DNA of 64,000 bases from positions 496,001 through 560,000 of the forward strand of contig JUEB01000026.1 in the NCBI GenBank assembly GCA_000802095.1, given 5' to 3'. A program made the translations under genes and the position numbers. This stretch comes from Peptococcaceae bacterium BICA1-7. GTDB lineage: Bacteria > Bacillota > Desulfotomaculia > Desulfotomaculales > Desulfocucumaceae. Of the stretch, positions 1-8,069 are shown piece by piece; within the stretch, counting starts at the first letter, position 1, and every line of letters starts with the position of its first letter. The notes under the pieces were generated by a model. The model did not search any database and had not been told where the DNA came from. It saw only the letters and a list, made by a program, of their open reading frames with translations.

Positions 1-665
1 ACTCCCCCCGCGCTCTGGACCATGTGTATACCGGCTTCAACATCCCAGGTGTGCGCACCCAGTGATATGTGGGCTATGCTGCTGCCCTCGGCCAGGTAGC
101 ACAGGTCAAGGGCTGAACCTCCCGATATCCTAAGAGGAATCCTTTTTTCAAACAGCTTTCCCATTATCCGAAGAATTTCCGGGATACACCCCCTCCTGAC
201 ATAGGCGCAGGTGGAGACACCTCTTCCATCAAACAAATTATCCGGGCAGGCTGACAGGCGCTGCCCGTTTTTTTGGCCCCCCTCAGGAGAGGCCTCATAT
301 ATCTCGGCTGTCCTCGGGTTGATGATCATAGAGTGAACATAGCGGTCACCTTCTTTTAGCGCTATGGATACTGAGATGTCCCTTTCTCCTGCCATCAGCC
401 CCACCGTATTGTCAATAGGGTCAATATACCAGCACAGCAGCCCGCTGCCCATAACACCGCTTTCTTCAGAGATAATTCTGTGGCCGGGGAATTCCTTTAA
501 AATACTGCCTATTATAATTTTCTCAATATCTTTGTCCGCCCTCGTACAGATTTCCCGGTTTTCCTTGTACTCAAGGCCCCGCCCGGAAATGCCGTACAGC
601 CTGAAATATTCAAAAACAGCTTCACTTATGGAAGAAAACAGCCGGTTCAGCCTGTCATCAGTCAT
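1..665 (-). CDS. Inositol monophosphatase family protein (3' end beyond the left edge)
   Basis: Reading leftward from an ATG at 665 preceded by GGAAAGGG, the frame stays open to the window edge, giving the first ~221 residues. The metal-binding signature of the inositol-monophosphatase/FBPase superfamily is present: EESG, then WYIDPIDNTVGL (canonical DPxDGTxNF, here with N for G), and near the edge WDVEAGIHMVQSAGG (canonical WDxAAGxxxxxEAGG). These residues bind the Mg ions used to hydrolyse phosphate monoesters. The substrate cannot be decided: inositol phosphate, 3'-phosphoadenosine phosphate and fructose bisphosphate are all possible in this family. The altered DxxDGT motif makes classical inositol phosphatase activity less certain. 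Only the C-terminus is missing, because of the window boundary. Confidence 0.85.
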   Translation of the reverse strand, partial: MTDDRLNRLFSSISEAVFEYFRLYGISGRGLEYKENREICTRADKDIEKIIIGSILKEFPGHRIISEESGVMGSGLLCWYIDPIDNTVGLMAGERDISVSIALKEGDRYVHSMIINPRTAEIYEASPEGGQKNGQRLSACPDNLFDGRGVSTCAYVRRGCIPEILRIMGKLFEKRIPLRISGGSALDLCYLAEGSSIAHISLGAHTWDVEAGIHMVQSAGG

Positions 666-818
666 TTTATACCCTTTCCAGATATATTTTTTTCCCGTCC
701 GGTATTCTACAAATACCTGGGGTAAACATAAACCACCTGACACCTTCACTGGTCGATGGCACACTTAGTGATGGATTTGGTCTTGCTGGTCTGGTGAGGG
801 CCATGGCGGCAGTTCAAG

Positions 819-2297
819 TTACTTCAGTCCGTGCTGGGACAGGATGAAGGGGGCCAGGTCCAGTATTCTGGGGAAAGACTTTCCAAAGGCCGAGCCGGAC
901 ACAAAAAGAGGGACCAGGGCATCAATTCTGTGCAAAGACCCGTGACTCCCGCATCCGAGGTGGGTTGGCCCCCAGGCCCCGTTAAACTCGTAGCCGCTTT
1001 TAGCTGTAACCACTAAATCTCCGGCATTCATACAGCCCAGAGCATTGTACAGCTGGGCCAGGGCATCGGGATATTCTCCATAGGCCGCGCTATGGCCGCT
1101 TATCCTTGCACCTGCCGCAGAGGGCTGCCCCCTTAATGACCAGCCCTGCCCGTACTGGTCCCATACATCCCTGCCGGGCCGGAAGGACAGCTCCTCCCCG
1201 CCGGCATTAATAATATGGCACCAGTCACCCTCCTTCCAGGCCAACTGGTCCACTCCTGTTACCCCCTTCAGCCTTTCCACAACCAGGGGCATTATTTTTT
1301 CCCTGTCTTTCAATATATAAATATAGCTCATTCTCTCGTTTATGCAGACAGCAATTTCACTGTCGTCACAGCTTTCCCCGCCCAGATTCACCTGGGTAAA
1401 ACCGGCCAGCACCCTGTCCAGGCGGACCATGCTGGCTCTGTCACTGCCCACCAGGCTCTGGGAGTGGTCCCCCACTATTATTATAGTGTTTTTCTCCAGG
1501 GCCTCGTCCCAGCTCTGAAAGGCCCCCAGCACCTTGCAGATCTGCCTGTCTGCTTTCTCAAGAGACTCCTCGCTGCTGTTTGGGTCGTGGCGATGGGAAT
1601 ACCCATCTGTATCCGGGAGATAAATAGTCAGAAAGTCCGGCTGTTTTCCTCTTTTTATCAGCCATCTGCCCACAGATCCTGAGTAATCATCGTTATACCC
1701 GAATTTCCATAAATGCCGGGGAGATAACAACATTTTAAGCCGCTGCCGTATGTCAGGAGGACAAAAGCTGCCCAGAAAAAGACTGCCGGGACCATAAAGC
1801 TTACCCTTAATGCCAAATCCTGAAAGTATCTGCAGAATTAAGGGCAACCTTGGCCGGTAGGCAAGGCCTCCCCTGAATATAAAAGGGTTCACCGCCCCGG
1901 TGGTTAGCCCTTGGTCCTCCAGTGACTCGTAGAGGGTTTTTACTTTACTGCTAAGGTGAATGTGGTTAAGATTGAAAAGCAGTTCCTGCACCACACGCTT
2001 AATCCCCATCTTCCATACCGCCAGAGGGCTGATACCATAATTAACTATGCGCCTCTCGGCCCTGCTGAACCACTCAAAGCCTGGCACCAGGTGATCACAG
2101 GGTGAAGTTCCGGTGATTATGCTGCTGGCGCAGGTAGGGGTCATGGTGGGAAATACAGAAACACAGCTTTCGGTGAAATAGCCCCTGCTCTTTAAAAATT
2201 CCATGGCCGGGACTATCCTTTTTTCCAGTGCGATCCTTAATGCTGAAGGATTAAAGGAGTCCACTATAAACATAATTGTCTTTCTGTTTTGGATCAT
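819..2297 (-). CDS. Type I phosphodiesterase / nucleotide pyrophosphatase (alkaline phosphatase superfamily)
   Basis: 492 aa. The N-terminal IMFIVDSFNPSAL holds the first metal-binding Asp. FPTMTPTCASSIITG holds the nucleophilic Thr of the family (PF01663 type). Later metal ligands appear as YLPDTDGYSHRH, IIIVGDHSQS and GSHGSLHR. The fold hydrolyses phosphodiester or phosphonate bonds, and the natural substrate is not evident. No signal peptide is visible, so it is probably cytoplasmic. The ATG is 19 bp downstream of the pyrE stop on the same strand, so it is probably transcribed as the last part of the pyrimidine cluster; a nucleotide-related substrate is therefore possible but is inference. 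Confidence 0.8.
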   Translation of the reverse strand: MIQNRKTIMFIVDSFNPSALRIALEKRIVPAMEFLKSRGYFTESCVSVFPTMTPTCASSIITGTSPCDHLVPGFEWFSRAERRIVNYGISPLAVWKMGIKRVVQELLFNLNHIHLSSKVKTLYESLEDQGLTTGAVNPFIFRGGLAYRPRLPLILQILSGFGIKGKLYGPGSLFLGSFCPPDIRQRLKMLLSPRHLWKFGYNDDYSGSVGRWLIKRGKQPDFLTIYLPDTDGYSHRHDPNSSEESLEKADRQICKVLGAFQSWDEALEKNTIIIVGDHSQSLVGSDRASMVRLDRVLAGFTQVNLGGESCDDSEIAVCINERMSYIYILKDREKIMPLVVERLKGVTGVDQLAWKEGDWCHIINAGGEELSFRPGRDVWDQYGQGWSLRGQPSAAGARISGHSAAYGEYPDALAQLYNALGCMNAGDLVVTAKSGYEFNGAWGPTHLGCGSHGSLHRIDALVPLFVSGSAFGKSFPRILDLAPFILSQHGLK

Positions 2298-2316
2298 TGC
2301 TTTTCAAAACCCCCGG

Positions 2317-2895
2317 TCATACTTTCCTGCTGCCAGGCTTTACAAAGGGCAGGCCCTTTCCGCAAAGTGGACATTCTTCCGGGCTGTAGGACACCGCCGG
2401 TATTTGAGCCAGGCTTTCGGTACGGGCGCCCAGGCCGGCTTTCCCTCCGCTCCGGTCAACCAGTACCCCTGCGCCCACCACCTCAGCGCCGCGCTCCCGG
2501 GCGTACTCGATGACCTCCCTGACCGACCCCCCGGTGGTGATCACATCCTCCACCACCAGCACCCTCTCTCCGGGAGAAACAGAGAATCCGCGCCTCAAAG
2601 TCATTTTTCCATTTTCCCTTTCGGTGAAAATACTCCTGGCCTTAAGTATCCTGGCCACCTCGTAAGATATCACCACCCCGCCCATGGCCGGTCCTATAAC
2701 CGTTTCCACCCGGTCACCGGAAAATCTGGCGGCCAGCTCCCTGCACAGCGCCTCACAGTAGGCCGGGTGCTGAAGCACCAGGGCGCACTGGAAATACCTG
2801 TCGCTGTGCCTTCCGGAGGTAAGCAGGAAATGACCGGTTAGCATGGCCCCTGTTTCCTCAAACATGTCAATAACTCTTTTCTGGTCAATCATCAT
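2317..2895 (-). CDS. pyrE: Orotate phosphoribosyltransferase
   Basis: 192 aa from the ATG at 2895, which sits 5 nt after AAGGAG; a GTG six bases upstream is less well placed. The enzyme converts orotate and PRPP to orotidine 5'-phosphate, the fifth step of UMP synthesis. The type-I PRTase PRPP loop is clear (VLVVEDVITTGGSV), as is the N-terminal LLTSGRHSDRYFQC that binds orotate. The C-terminus (PEECPLCGKGLPFVKPGS) carries a CxxC pair found in many clostridial PyrE proteins. It is separated from pyrF by a plus-strand spore-protein gene and ~390 bp of repeats, so it may have its own promoter. Confidence 0.95.
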   Translation of the reverse strand: MMIDQKRVIDMFEETGAMLTGHFLLTSGRHSDRYFQCALVLQHPAYCEALCRELAARFSGDRVETVIGPAMGGVVISYEVARILKARSIFTERENGKMTLRRGFSVSPGERVLVVEDVITTGGSVREVIEYARERGAEVVGAGVLVDRSGGKAGLGARTESLAQIPAVSYSPEECPLCGKGLPFVKPGSRKV

Positions 2896-2901
2896 CCCCA
2901 C

Positions 2902-3290
2902 TCCTTATAAAAAAATAAACTGTGCCTGCTAGACTGAATGTTTTTTTATTAGCCACACAGGACACAGAGATCACAGAGAATTCACTCTCAGGACTGAAAC
3001 AGAGTAGAAAATTAGAAAACTCTGGTCAGCCCTATCCATTTTCAAGCAGGTCTTAAAAAACTCTGTGTCCTTGTGGCTTTTAAAGGACCTCATTTCATTT
3101 ACTTGGCGCCGCTTATAGCGGCCTGGGAGTCTTTATTCTGACTCCTGTATTCTGAATTCTGAATTCTGACCTGAAGTAATACTTTTTAGTTCAGTAGGTA
3201 TATTCTCTCTAATTCCGGAGATCATAAAAATGTCCCGACAATTAAATATGTTTTAGCCCCGGTAGCCTATACACGAAGGGGGTCTGACTG
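2902..3290. repeat. Gene-free stretch with CACAGAG-type and ATTCTG-type repeats
   Basis: No gene is seen between pyrE and the SASP gene. Around 2955-2985 lies CACAGGACACAGAGATCACA, and around 3060-3080 its inverse (CTCTGTGTCCTTGTGGC), which could pair into a long stem-loop. At 3133-3172 there is a run of ATTCTGA-like units (TATTCTGAATTCTGAATTC). Both motifs recur in many other gaps of this window. A GTATA at 3198 and CATAAAA at 3223 loosely resemble a forespore sigma G promoter for the SASP gene, but the 20-bp spacing is longer than usual. Confidence 0.6.
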
Positions 3291-3464
3291 ATGGCTAGAA
3301 ATCGCAGCATAATGTCCGACCAGCTTAAATTTGAATTAGCCAAAGAACTTGGTGTGGCCGACACTGTGGCCAGGGATGGTGACTTCGGTTCCGTTTCCTC
3401 AAGGAACTGTGGCAATCTGGTAAGGCTGGCCATAGAACGCGCTGAAAAATCTTTAGTGTACTAG
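3291..3464 (+). CDS. Alpha/beta-type small acid-soluble spore protein (minor SASP)
   Basis: 57 aa: the family core is present as LKFELAKELGVADTV, then DGDFGSVSSRNCGNLVRLAI and a final ER-AE. This corresponds to the conserved ELG...DGD(W/F)G...SR..G...G.(M/L)V...I..AE layout of DNA-binding SASPs. These proteins coat and protect DNA in the dormant forespore and are degraded at germination. In this protein the conserved second GG before the MV(K/R) helix is shortened, so it resembles the minor SspF-like group. The ATG follows GAAGGGGGT. It stands alone on the plus strand between pyrE and pyrF. This is direct evidence that the organism forms endospores. Confidence 0.88.
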   Translation: MARNRSIMSDQLKFELAKELGVADTVARDGDFGSVSSRNCGNLVRLAIERAEKSLVY

Positions 3465-3479
3465 GCATAAAGGGCGGGG

Positions 3480-3502
3480 GGACGTGTCAAAAGACACGTC
3501 CT
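3480..3502 (+). terminator. Hairpin terminator after the SASP gene, overlapping the pyrF stop
   Basis: GGACGTGTC and GACACGTCC enclose an AAAA loop and are followed by TTCTATTTCTT. The 3' half overlaps the last codons of pyrF on the other strand, so the same hairpin could end transcription from both sides. Confidence 0.6.
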
Positions 3503-4209
3503 TCTATTTCTTCAATTATTTTGCCGGCGGCTTCCGCCGGATCAGATGACCCTGTCACCGGCCTGCCCACCACTATGTAGGTGGCACCCTCCTGAACAGC
3601 CCCGGCAGGTGTCATTACTCTTTTCTGGTCCCCCGCCTCAGCACCCGCCGGCCTTATTCCAGGTGTTACAATAACAAAGTCATTCCCACAGGCCTTCCTT
3701 ATGGAGGATACTTCCCTGGGAGAGGCCACTACCCCGTCCAAACCGCAGTCTCTTGCCGACACCGCCCAGCGGACCACGGTTTCCTCCACTTCCCCGGCTA
3801 TGCCCAGGCTGCTGTTAAAAATTTCTTTATTTATACTGGTAAGCACTGTCACCGCAATAACCAGCGGCCTGGACACCCCCAGCAGGGAGGCCTCAGACTT
3901 TACAGCCCTGGCTGCCTCTCTCATCATCTCCGGCCCGCCGGAGGCATGCACATTTATTATATCAGGACCCAGCGCGGTAAGCACCCTGGAGGCCCTGGAC
4001 ACTGTATTTGGTATATCATGCAGCTTAAGGTCCAGAAATACCCGGCAGCCCATATTTTTTATCTCCCTGACAATGCCCCCGCCGGTGCCGTAGAATAGTT
4101 CCATGCCCACCTTGAACATACCCGCCCGGTCCCTCAGGCTGTCCACCAGTTCAAGGGCCCTTTCCCTGCTGTCCACATCCAGGGCCACTATCAGCGGATT
4201 ATATTTCAT
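3487..4209 (-). CDS. pyrF: Orotidine 5'-phosphate decarboxylase
   Basis: 240 aa, starting at the ATG (4209) that follows GGGGGTG; an upstream in-frame start would run into the preceding gene and is rejected. It catalyses the last step to UMP. Catalytic residues are seen in VFLDLKLHDIPNTV (the Asp-x-Lys-x-x-Asp triad) and in the N-terminal LIVALDVDSRERAL. The C-terminal phosphate-binding loop is YIVVGRPVTGSSDP. It belongs to the short bacterial PyrF group. It follows the flavin reductase by 16 bp and probably shares its mRNA. Confidence 0.96.
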   Translation of the reverse strand: MKYNPLIVALDVDSRERALELVDSLRDRAGMFKVGMELFYGTGGGIVREIKNMGCRVFLDLKLHDIPNTVSRASRVLTALGPDIINVHASGGPEMMREAARAVKSEASLLGVSRPLVIAVTVLTSINKEIFNSSLGIAGEVEETVVRWAVSARDCGLDGVVASPREVSSIRKACGNDFVIVTPGIRPAGAEAGDQKRVMTPAGAVQEGATYIVVGRPVTGSSDPAEAAGKIIEEIEGRVF

Positions 4210-4225
4210 GGCGCACCCCCAAAAC

Positions 4226-4786
4226 TTACTTTTTAACCGAAAATCCCATTGTGGACAACTTCTCACCCAGGCTCCAGTATTCCCCGGGAGCATAGGCCAG
4301 CGGCTTCATTTTATTAAGATCAATCCTGCCGCCCTCTAAAATGGCCTCGTCCACATGAACCGCCAGTATCTCACCTATGTACATATCATGGCTGCCCAGG
4401 CTCAGCCTGTTCCTGACCACGCACTCTATATTAACCGGGCAGCGGTCAATCAAAGGTGCCCTTACCCTGGAGGCCGGCTGTCTCTTAAACCCGCAAAGTG
4501 AAAACTTGTCTTCATCCTTGCCGGAAACCATCCCACACATGTCTACTTCTCTTACAATGTCGGTCCCGGGAAGGTTTACAACAAATTCACCGGTCTCCTC
4601 CAGCAGCCTGTGGGTGTGCCTTGACTGCCGAACACTTATGCTCAGCATAGGGGGCTCTGAATTGACCGTACCCACCCAGGCCAGTGTCACTATGTTGTCT
4701 TTTCCGTCACCGGAAGCTGCCGTAACCAGCACTGCCGGAACCGGAAAAAGGGCCGTATAGGGACTCTTTTGCTTTTTCAACTGCAT
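4226..4786 (-). CDS. Flavin reductase-like / flavoredoxin family FMN-binding protein
   Basis: 186 aa with the split-barrel flavin-reductase fold: VLVTAASGDGKDNIVTLAWVG, PPMLSISVRQSRHTH, and FVVNLPGTDIVREVD are typical FMN-binding segments. Archaeal and clostridial members act as flavoredoxins or NAD(P)H:flavin reductases. Its placement between pyrD and pyrF, with gaps of 18 and 16 bp, suggests co-transcription. It could help recycle flavin or electrons for the PyrD/PyrK system, but that link is inference; gene neighbours alone support it. Confidence 0.82.
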   Translation of the reverse strand: MQLKKQKSPYTALFPVPAVLVTAASGDGKDNIVTLAWVGTVNSEPPMLSISVRQSRHTHRLLEETGEFVVNLPGTDIVREVDMCGMVSGKDEDKFSLCGFKRQPASRVRAPLIDRCPVNIECVVRNRLSLGSHDMYIGEILAVHVDEAILEGGRIDLNKMKPLAYAPGEYWSLGEKLSTMGFSVKK

Positions 4787-4804
4787 GCACCTGCCTTTAT
4801 AAAA

Positions 4805-5719
4805 TCAGCTCAGCCGGTGGGCCGCGCCAACCAGCTGGCTTATGTCACTGATATTGTTTTCCGCCATGTAGGACTCTATGCCCTCCAAAACCTCAGCCGT
4901 TGCCCCTGGATTGACAAAATTGGCCGTTCCCACTGCCACAGCCGAGGCCCCGGCCATTATAAACTGCAGGGCATCACTGGCGCTGGTGATACCTCCCATG
5001 CCCATTATGGGTATGCTCACCGCCCGGTATACTTGCCATACCGCCCGCACAGCCACAGGTCTCACGGCAGGGCCTGAAAGCCCCCCCATTATATTGCCCA
5101 GCACCGGCCTCCTGCTTTTAATGTCAATAGCCATCCCCAGAAGGGTATTGATCAGTGATACCGCATCAGCCCCCGCCCGGGCCACGCTTTCAGCCACGGC
5201 AACTATGCTGGTGACATTGGGAGACAGCTTGGCTATCACCGGCAGCCGTGTGGCCGCCCTGACCTCCCGGATAACCTCTGCAGCCGAGTCCGGATCACTG
5301 CCGAAGAGCATACCCCCCCTCTTCACATTGGGGCAGGAGATATTTACCTCCAGCCCGGCCACCCCCGCGCAGCCATCAAGCCTGGCTGCCAGTGCGGCAT
5401 ATTCCTCCACCGTGTCCCCGGCTATGTTTATGATCACCGGCACATCATAATCCTTTAGGCTGGGGAGGTATTTTTCCACCACTGCCTCCACCCCGGGATT
5501 CTCCAGCCCTATGGCATTTAACACCCCGGCCGGTGTCTCACAAATCCTGGGGGCGGGATTTCCTGATCGCGGCCTTAAGGTGGTCCCCTTTACCACCAGC
5601 GCCCCCAGCCTGTTAAGATCCACAAGGCCGGTGTACTCCATACCGAACCCGAAGGTCCCCGAGGCGGTGGCCACCGGGTTTTTCATAATCACTCCGCCTA
5701 TGTTTACCTCCAGTTTCAT
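4805..5719 (-). CDS. pyrD: Dihydroorotate dehydrogenase, class 1B catalytic subunit
   Basis: 304 aa from the ATG at 5719, which is preceded by CGGGGGAGACCA; an in-frame TTG six codons upstream lacks a ribosome site. The FMN-barrel enzyme oxidises dihydroorotate to orotate. [14 protein letters not shown] carries the active-site Cys loop, and [17 protein letters not shown] and [20 protein letters not shown] are class 1B signatures. Class 1B enzymes need PyrK to pass electrons to NAD, and pyrK is present ~900 bp upstream. A plus-strand L,D-transpeptidase gene lies between the two. Confidence 0.95.
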   Translation of the reverse strand: MKLEVNIGGVIMKNPVATASGTFGFGMEYTGLVDLNRLGALVVKGTTLRPRSGNPAPRICETPAGVLNAIGLENPGVEAVVEKYLPSLKDYDVPVIINIAGDTVEEYAALAARLDGCAGVAGLEVNISCPNVKRGGMLFGSDPDSAAEVIREVRAATRLPVIAKLSPNVTSIVAVAESVARAGADAVSLINTLLGMAIDIKSRRPVLGNIMGGLSGPAVRPVAVRAVWQVYRAVSIPIMGMGGITSASDALQFIMAGASAVAVGTANFVNPGATAEVLEGIESYMAENNISDISQLVGAAHRLS

Positions 5720-5836
5720 TGGTCTCCCCCGTTTCAATATTTTACCTAACTAATACATCCGCCCCAAAAGCATACTAAAAAGATGAAAACTTTATTTAAG
5801 AATAACAGAGATATATAAAATATGCTGGTGATACTT

Positions 5837-6598
5837 ATGCCTCGAAGAATTATTATATTTTTAACAGTACTAATCCTGGCTGTTCCTTCCAGAACCGCCA
5901 CCCTAAAACCAGAAATTCATCCCGGGCGGAGTTATGTGCAAGCAGAGAATATATACACTGACAGTAATTACAGTGTTTTAATAAAAGGGCAGTCCCTGGC
6001 AGTCACCGATAATAAAACAGGGAAGAAGACCGGGCTAACCCTTCAGCCTTCAGGCGGCAGCCGGGATTTACAAAACGTAAGATACAGTGCCAGTAGAAAT
6101 GGCGATATGCTGAGACTTTCCGCAGGCGGCATGGTGTATATGCTCCAACTGGGACCCAGTGCCCGCATTACAGCCGTCTACCCTGAGCCGGGCTGCAGCG
6201 GCGACAAAATAATTGTGGATAAGCAAAGTAACATGCTTTACCTTTTTAAAGGCGGTGATTTTTCCCGTTCATACAAAGTCGCCACCGGTAAAAAGCCTGA
6301 ATATACCCCTGAGGGCAGCTTTTTTATTGTCAATAAAGCGTCAATGCCTCCCGGATCGGAAACTGACCGCTTCGGTCCCCGCTGGATGGGCATTGGTGTC
6401 CCCAGCCATTGCGACCTGAGGGCCGAAAAACCCGATGAGCGTGCCCCCAGGGGCATAAAATATGGCATTCACGGCACCGATGAGCCCTGGTCTATAGGAA
6501 AACACGCTTCAGCCGGATGCATACGCCTGTCCAACAGTGATATCATCGATCTGTTTGACCGGGTGGAAGTGGGCACCCCGGTGGAGATAGTACGGTAG
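5837..6598 (+). CDS. L,D-transpeptidase (YkuD domain), exported
   Basis: 253 aa from the ATG at 5837 (GGTGAT 4 nt upstream); an in-frame ATG at 5822 is an alternative. A hydrophobic N-terminus (IIIFLTVLILAV) is a signal peptide or anchor. The C-terminal half is a YkuD domain: IIVDKQSNMLYLFKGG, then GIHGTDEPWSIG and HASAGCIRLSN, which supply the catalytic His and Cys. Such enzymes make 3-3 crosslinks in peptidoglycan or attach proteins to it; in spore formers several act on the cortex. The middle region (residues ~30-120) is not recognised. It is on the opposite strand to the surrounding pyr genes and converges on pyrK. Confidence 0.88.
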   Translation: MPRRIIIFLTVLILAVPSRTATLKPEIHPGRSYVQAENIYTDSNYSVLIKGQSLAVTDNKTGKKTGLTLQPSGGSRDLQNVRYSASRNGDMLRLSAGGMVYMLQLGPSARITAVYPEPGCSGDKIIVDKQSNMLYLFKGGDFSRSYKVATGKKPEYTPEGSFFIVNKASMPPGSETDRFGPRWMGIGVPSHCDLRAEKPDERAPRGIKYGIHGTDEPWSIGKHASAGCIRLSNSDIIDLFDRVEVGTPVEIVR

Positions 6599-6621
6599 CA
6601 GGCTTGAATAATCCCCAATTC

Positions 6622-7416
6622 CTAATCTAATAGCTCCAGCTCCTTAAGCCTAAAAACCGGGCCGTCTTTGCAGACATGGGCATACCTGGGCTCTTCCCCG
6701 TCTGCCCGCAGCCTGCAGATGCAGGACAGGCAGGCCCCCACCCCGCAGGCCATGTGCTCCTCCATGGACACCTCTGCGGCCGGGTGGTCCCCCAGCCGCC
6801 GGGCAAGGCCTTTCAGCATGGGCAAGGGCCCGCAGGCATAAACCCTTTCCGGATAACTGCCTCCCAGCACCTCATCGGCCAGCTGCACCACATTACCTTT
6901 AAAACCCCCGGATCCGTCATCGGTGGCTATGTGTACAGCAAAGCCCATATCCCTGACCTGATCCACTGCAGGGATTGCTGTGTAGTTGGCCGCCCCTAAA
7001 AAAACGGATACTTTTTCCGGGCCATACAGTTTTTTAATCTCGGCCAGAAGAAAGCAGAGAGGGGCAATGCCTACGCCCCCACCCAGCACCGCCACTCCCT
7101 CTCCTTTTTTGGGAAGGGTATAGCCACTCCCCAGTGGCCCCATGACATCAACAAGCTCCCCTTTTCTTACCCTGGACAGCAGTTCAGTTCCCTTACCAGC
7201 TATCCTGTAAAGAATATAAACTGTTCCTCTTTCCCTGTCGGCAGAGTAAACAGAAATAGGCCTGCGCAGCAGTGGGTCCAGCGAATCGGAGCAGCGCACA
7301 TGCAGGAACTGGCCGGGGGCTGCAGCCATGGCCAGCTCAGGCGCCTCCAGTCCCATCACCCGGTGGCCCGGGATAACCTCCATATTTTTTACTACTCTAA
7401 ATTTTTTACTAAACAC
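6622..7416 (-). CDS. pyrK: Dihydroorotate dehydrogenase electron-transfer subunit
   Basis: 264 aa, GTG start at 7416. It is a ferredoxin-NADP-reductase-like protein. The FAD site is PLLRRPISVYSADRE, the NAD site VAVLGGGVGIAPLCFLLAE, and the C-terminal [2Fe-2S] ligands ACGVGACLSCICRL plus a later YAHVCKDGPVF. It moves electrons from PyrD's FMN to NAD. GGAGG lies 13 nt before the GTG, which is rather far, so the start is slightly uncertain. It is separated from both carB and pyrD by single plus-strand genes, so it probably needs its own promoter. Confidence 0.94.
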   Translation of the reverse strand: MFSKKFRVVKNMEVIPGHRVMGLEAPELAMAAAPGQFLHVRCSDSLDPLLRRPISVYSADRERGTVYILYRIAGKGTELLSRVRKGELVDVMGPLGSGYTLPKKGEGVAVLGGGVGIAPLCFLLAEIKKLYGPEKVSVFLGAANYTAIPAVDQVRDMGFAVHIATDDGSGGFKGNVVQLADEVLGGSYPERVYACGPLPMLKGLARRLGDHPAAEVSMEEHMACGVGACLSCICRLRADGEEPRYAHVCKDGPVFRLKELELLD

Positions 7417-7590
7417 CGGCCTGTCACATCCTCCACTATTCCTTTGGGTAAATATTTCCGGTCAGAAGACAGGAGTCAGAATCCATTATCCAGAATAAGT
7501 ACATCAATAGTCAATCCATAAGAGTTCTATTTCAGGAAGGAATAATAATTTATTAGGTATATTAATTATTAAAGTGAGGTGTATTGTTAT

Positions 7591-7875
7591 ATGCCGTGGT
7601 ACCTTATTGCGGCAGCCGTGATTACCCTTGTTGTATCAATATTCGCAGTGCAGAACTCCCAGCCGGTAACTCTTAAATTTATTTTATGGGACCTTCCCTC
7701 AATGCCCCTGGTGCTTATAATACTTTTTTCAGCTGCCACCGGGGTGCTGGTAACCCTTCTTTTCAGCGTGGCCAGACAGGTAAGGCTGAATATGCAGATT
7801 CGGGAGCTTCAGGCCAGAATACGGCATATGGAACCACCAAAGTCGCCCCCCGGCGGAAACGCCAGCCCTTCATAG
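7591..7875 (+). CDS. LapA-like (DUF1049) two-helix membrane protein
   Basis: 94 aa starting at the ATG 9 nt after GAGGTG (an in-frame GTG at 7579 overlaps that ribosome site). It has two membrane helices, YLIAAAVITLVVSIFAVQN and LVLIILFSAATGVLVTLLF, separated by the conserved NSQPVTLKFILWDL segment of the LapA/DUF1049 family. A basic, coiled-coil-like tail follows (RQVRLNMQIRELQARIRHME). In Proteobacteria relatives work with LapB in envelope regulation; the role in Firmicutes is not established. It lies alone between pyrK and carB on the opposite strand. Confidence 0.78.
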   Translation: MPWYLIAAAVITLVVSIFAVQNSQPVTLKFILWDLPSMPLVLIILFSAATGVLVTLLFSVARQVRLNMQIRELQARIRHMEPPKSPPGGNASPS

Positions 7876-8069
7876 TGTTCTCATCCGATGTTCTCTGCGG
7901 TCGGAATTCAGGAGTCAGTAGTCAGAATCCAGAATGTCCGAGCATTTCTTAAAGCTCAAAATCCACCACAAAGGAATTACATGCACTCAGCATAATACAG
8001 TTCTAAAATTATTCTGACTTCTGAATTCTGTATTCTGGATTCCGACCGGAAAGCAGTGCAGAATAAGCA
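7876..8069. repeat. ATTCTG-type repeat pair between the LapA-like gene and carB
   Basis: Two copies of the dispersed repeat face each other: 7898-7950 reads GGTCGGAATTCAGGAGTCAG onward, and 8010-8050 reads the complementary sense (ATTCTGACTTCTGAATTCTG, then a GACCGGA end). Together they could fold into a long imperfect hairpin beyond the end of carB. No gene is seen here. Confidence 0.6.

Noticed and set aside
819-1682. Plus-strand reading frames opposite the phosphodiesterase gene
   Set aside because: They mirror a gene with clear catalytic motifs and have no ribosome sites or recognisable domains.
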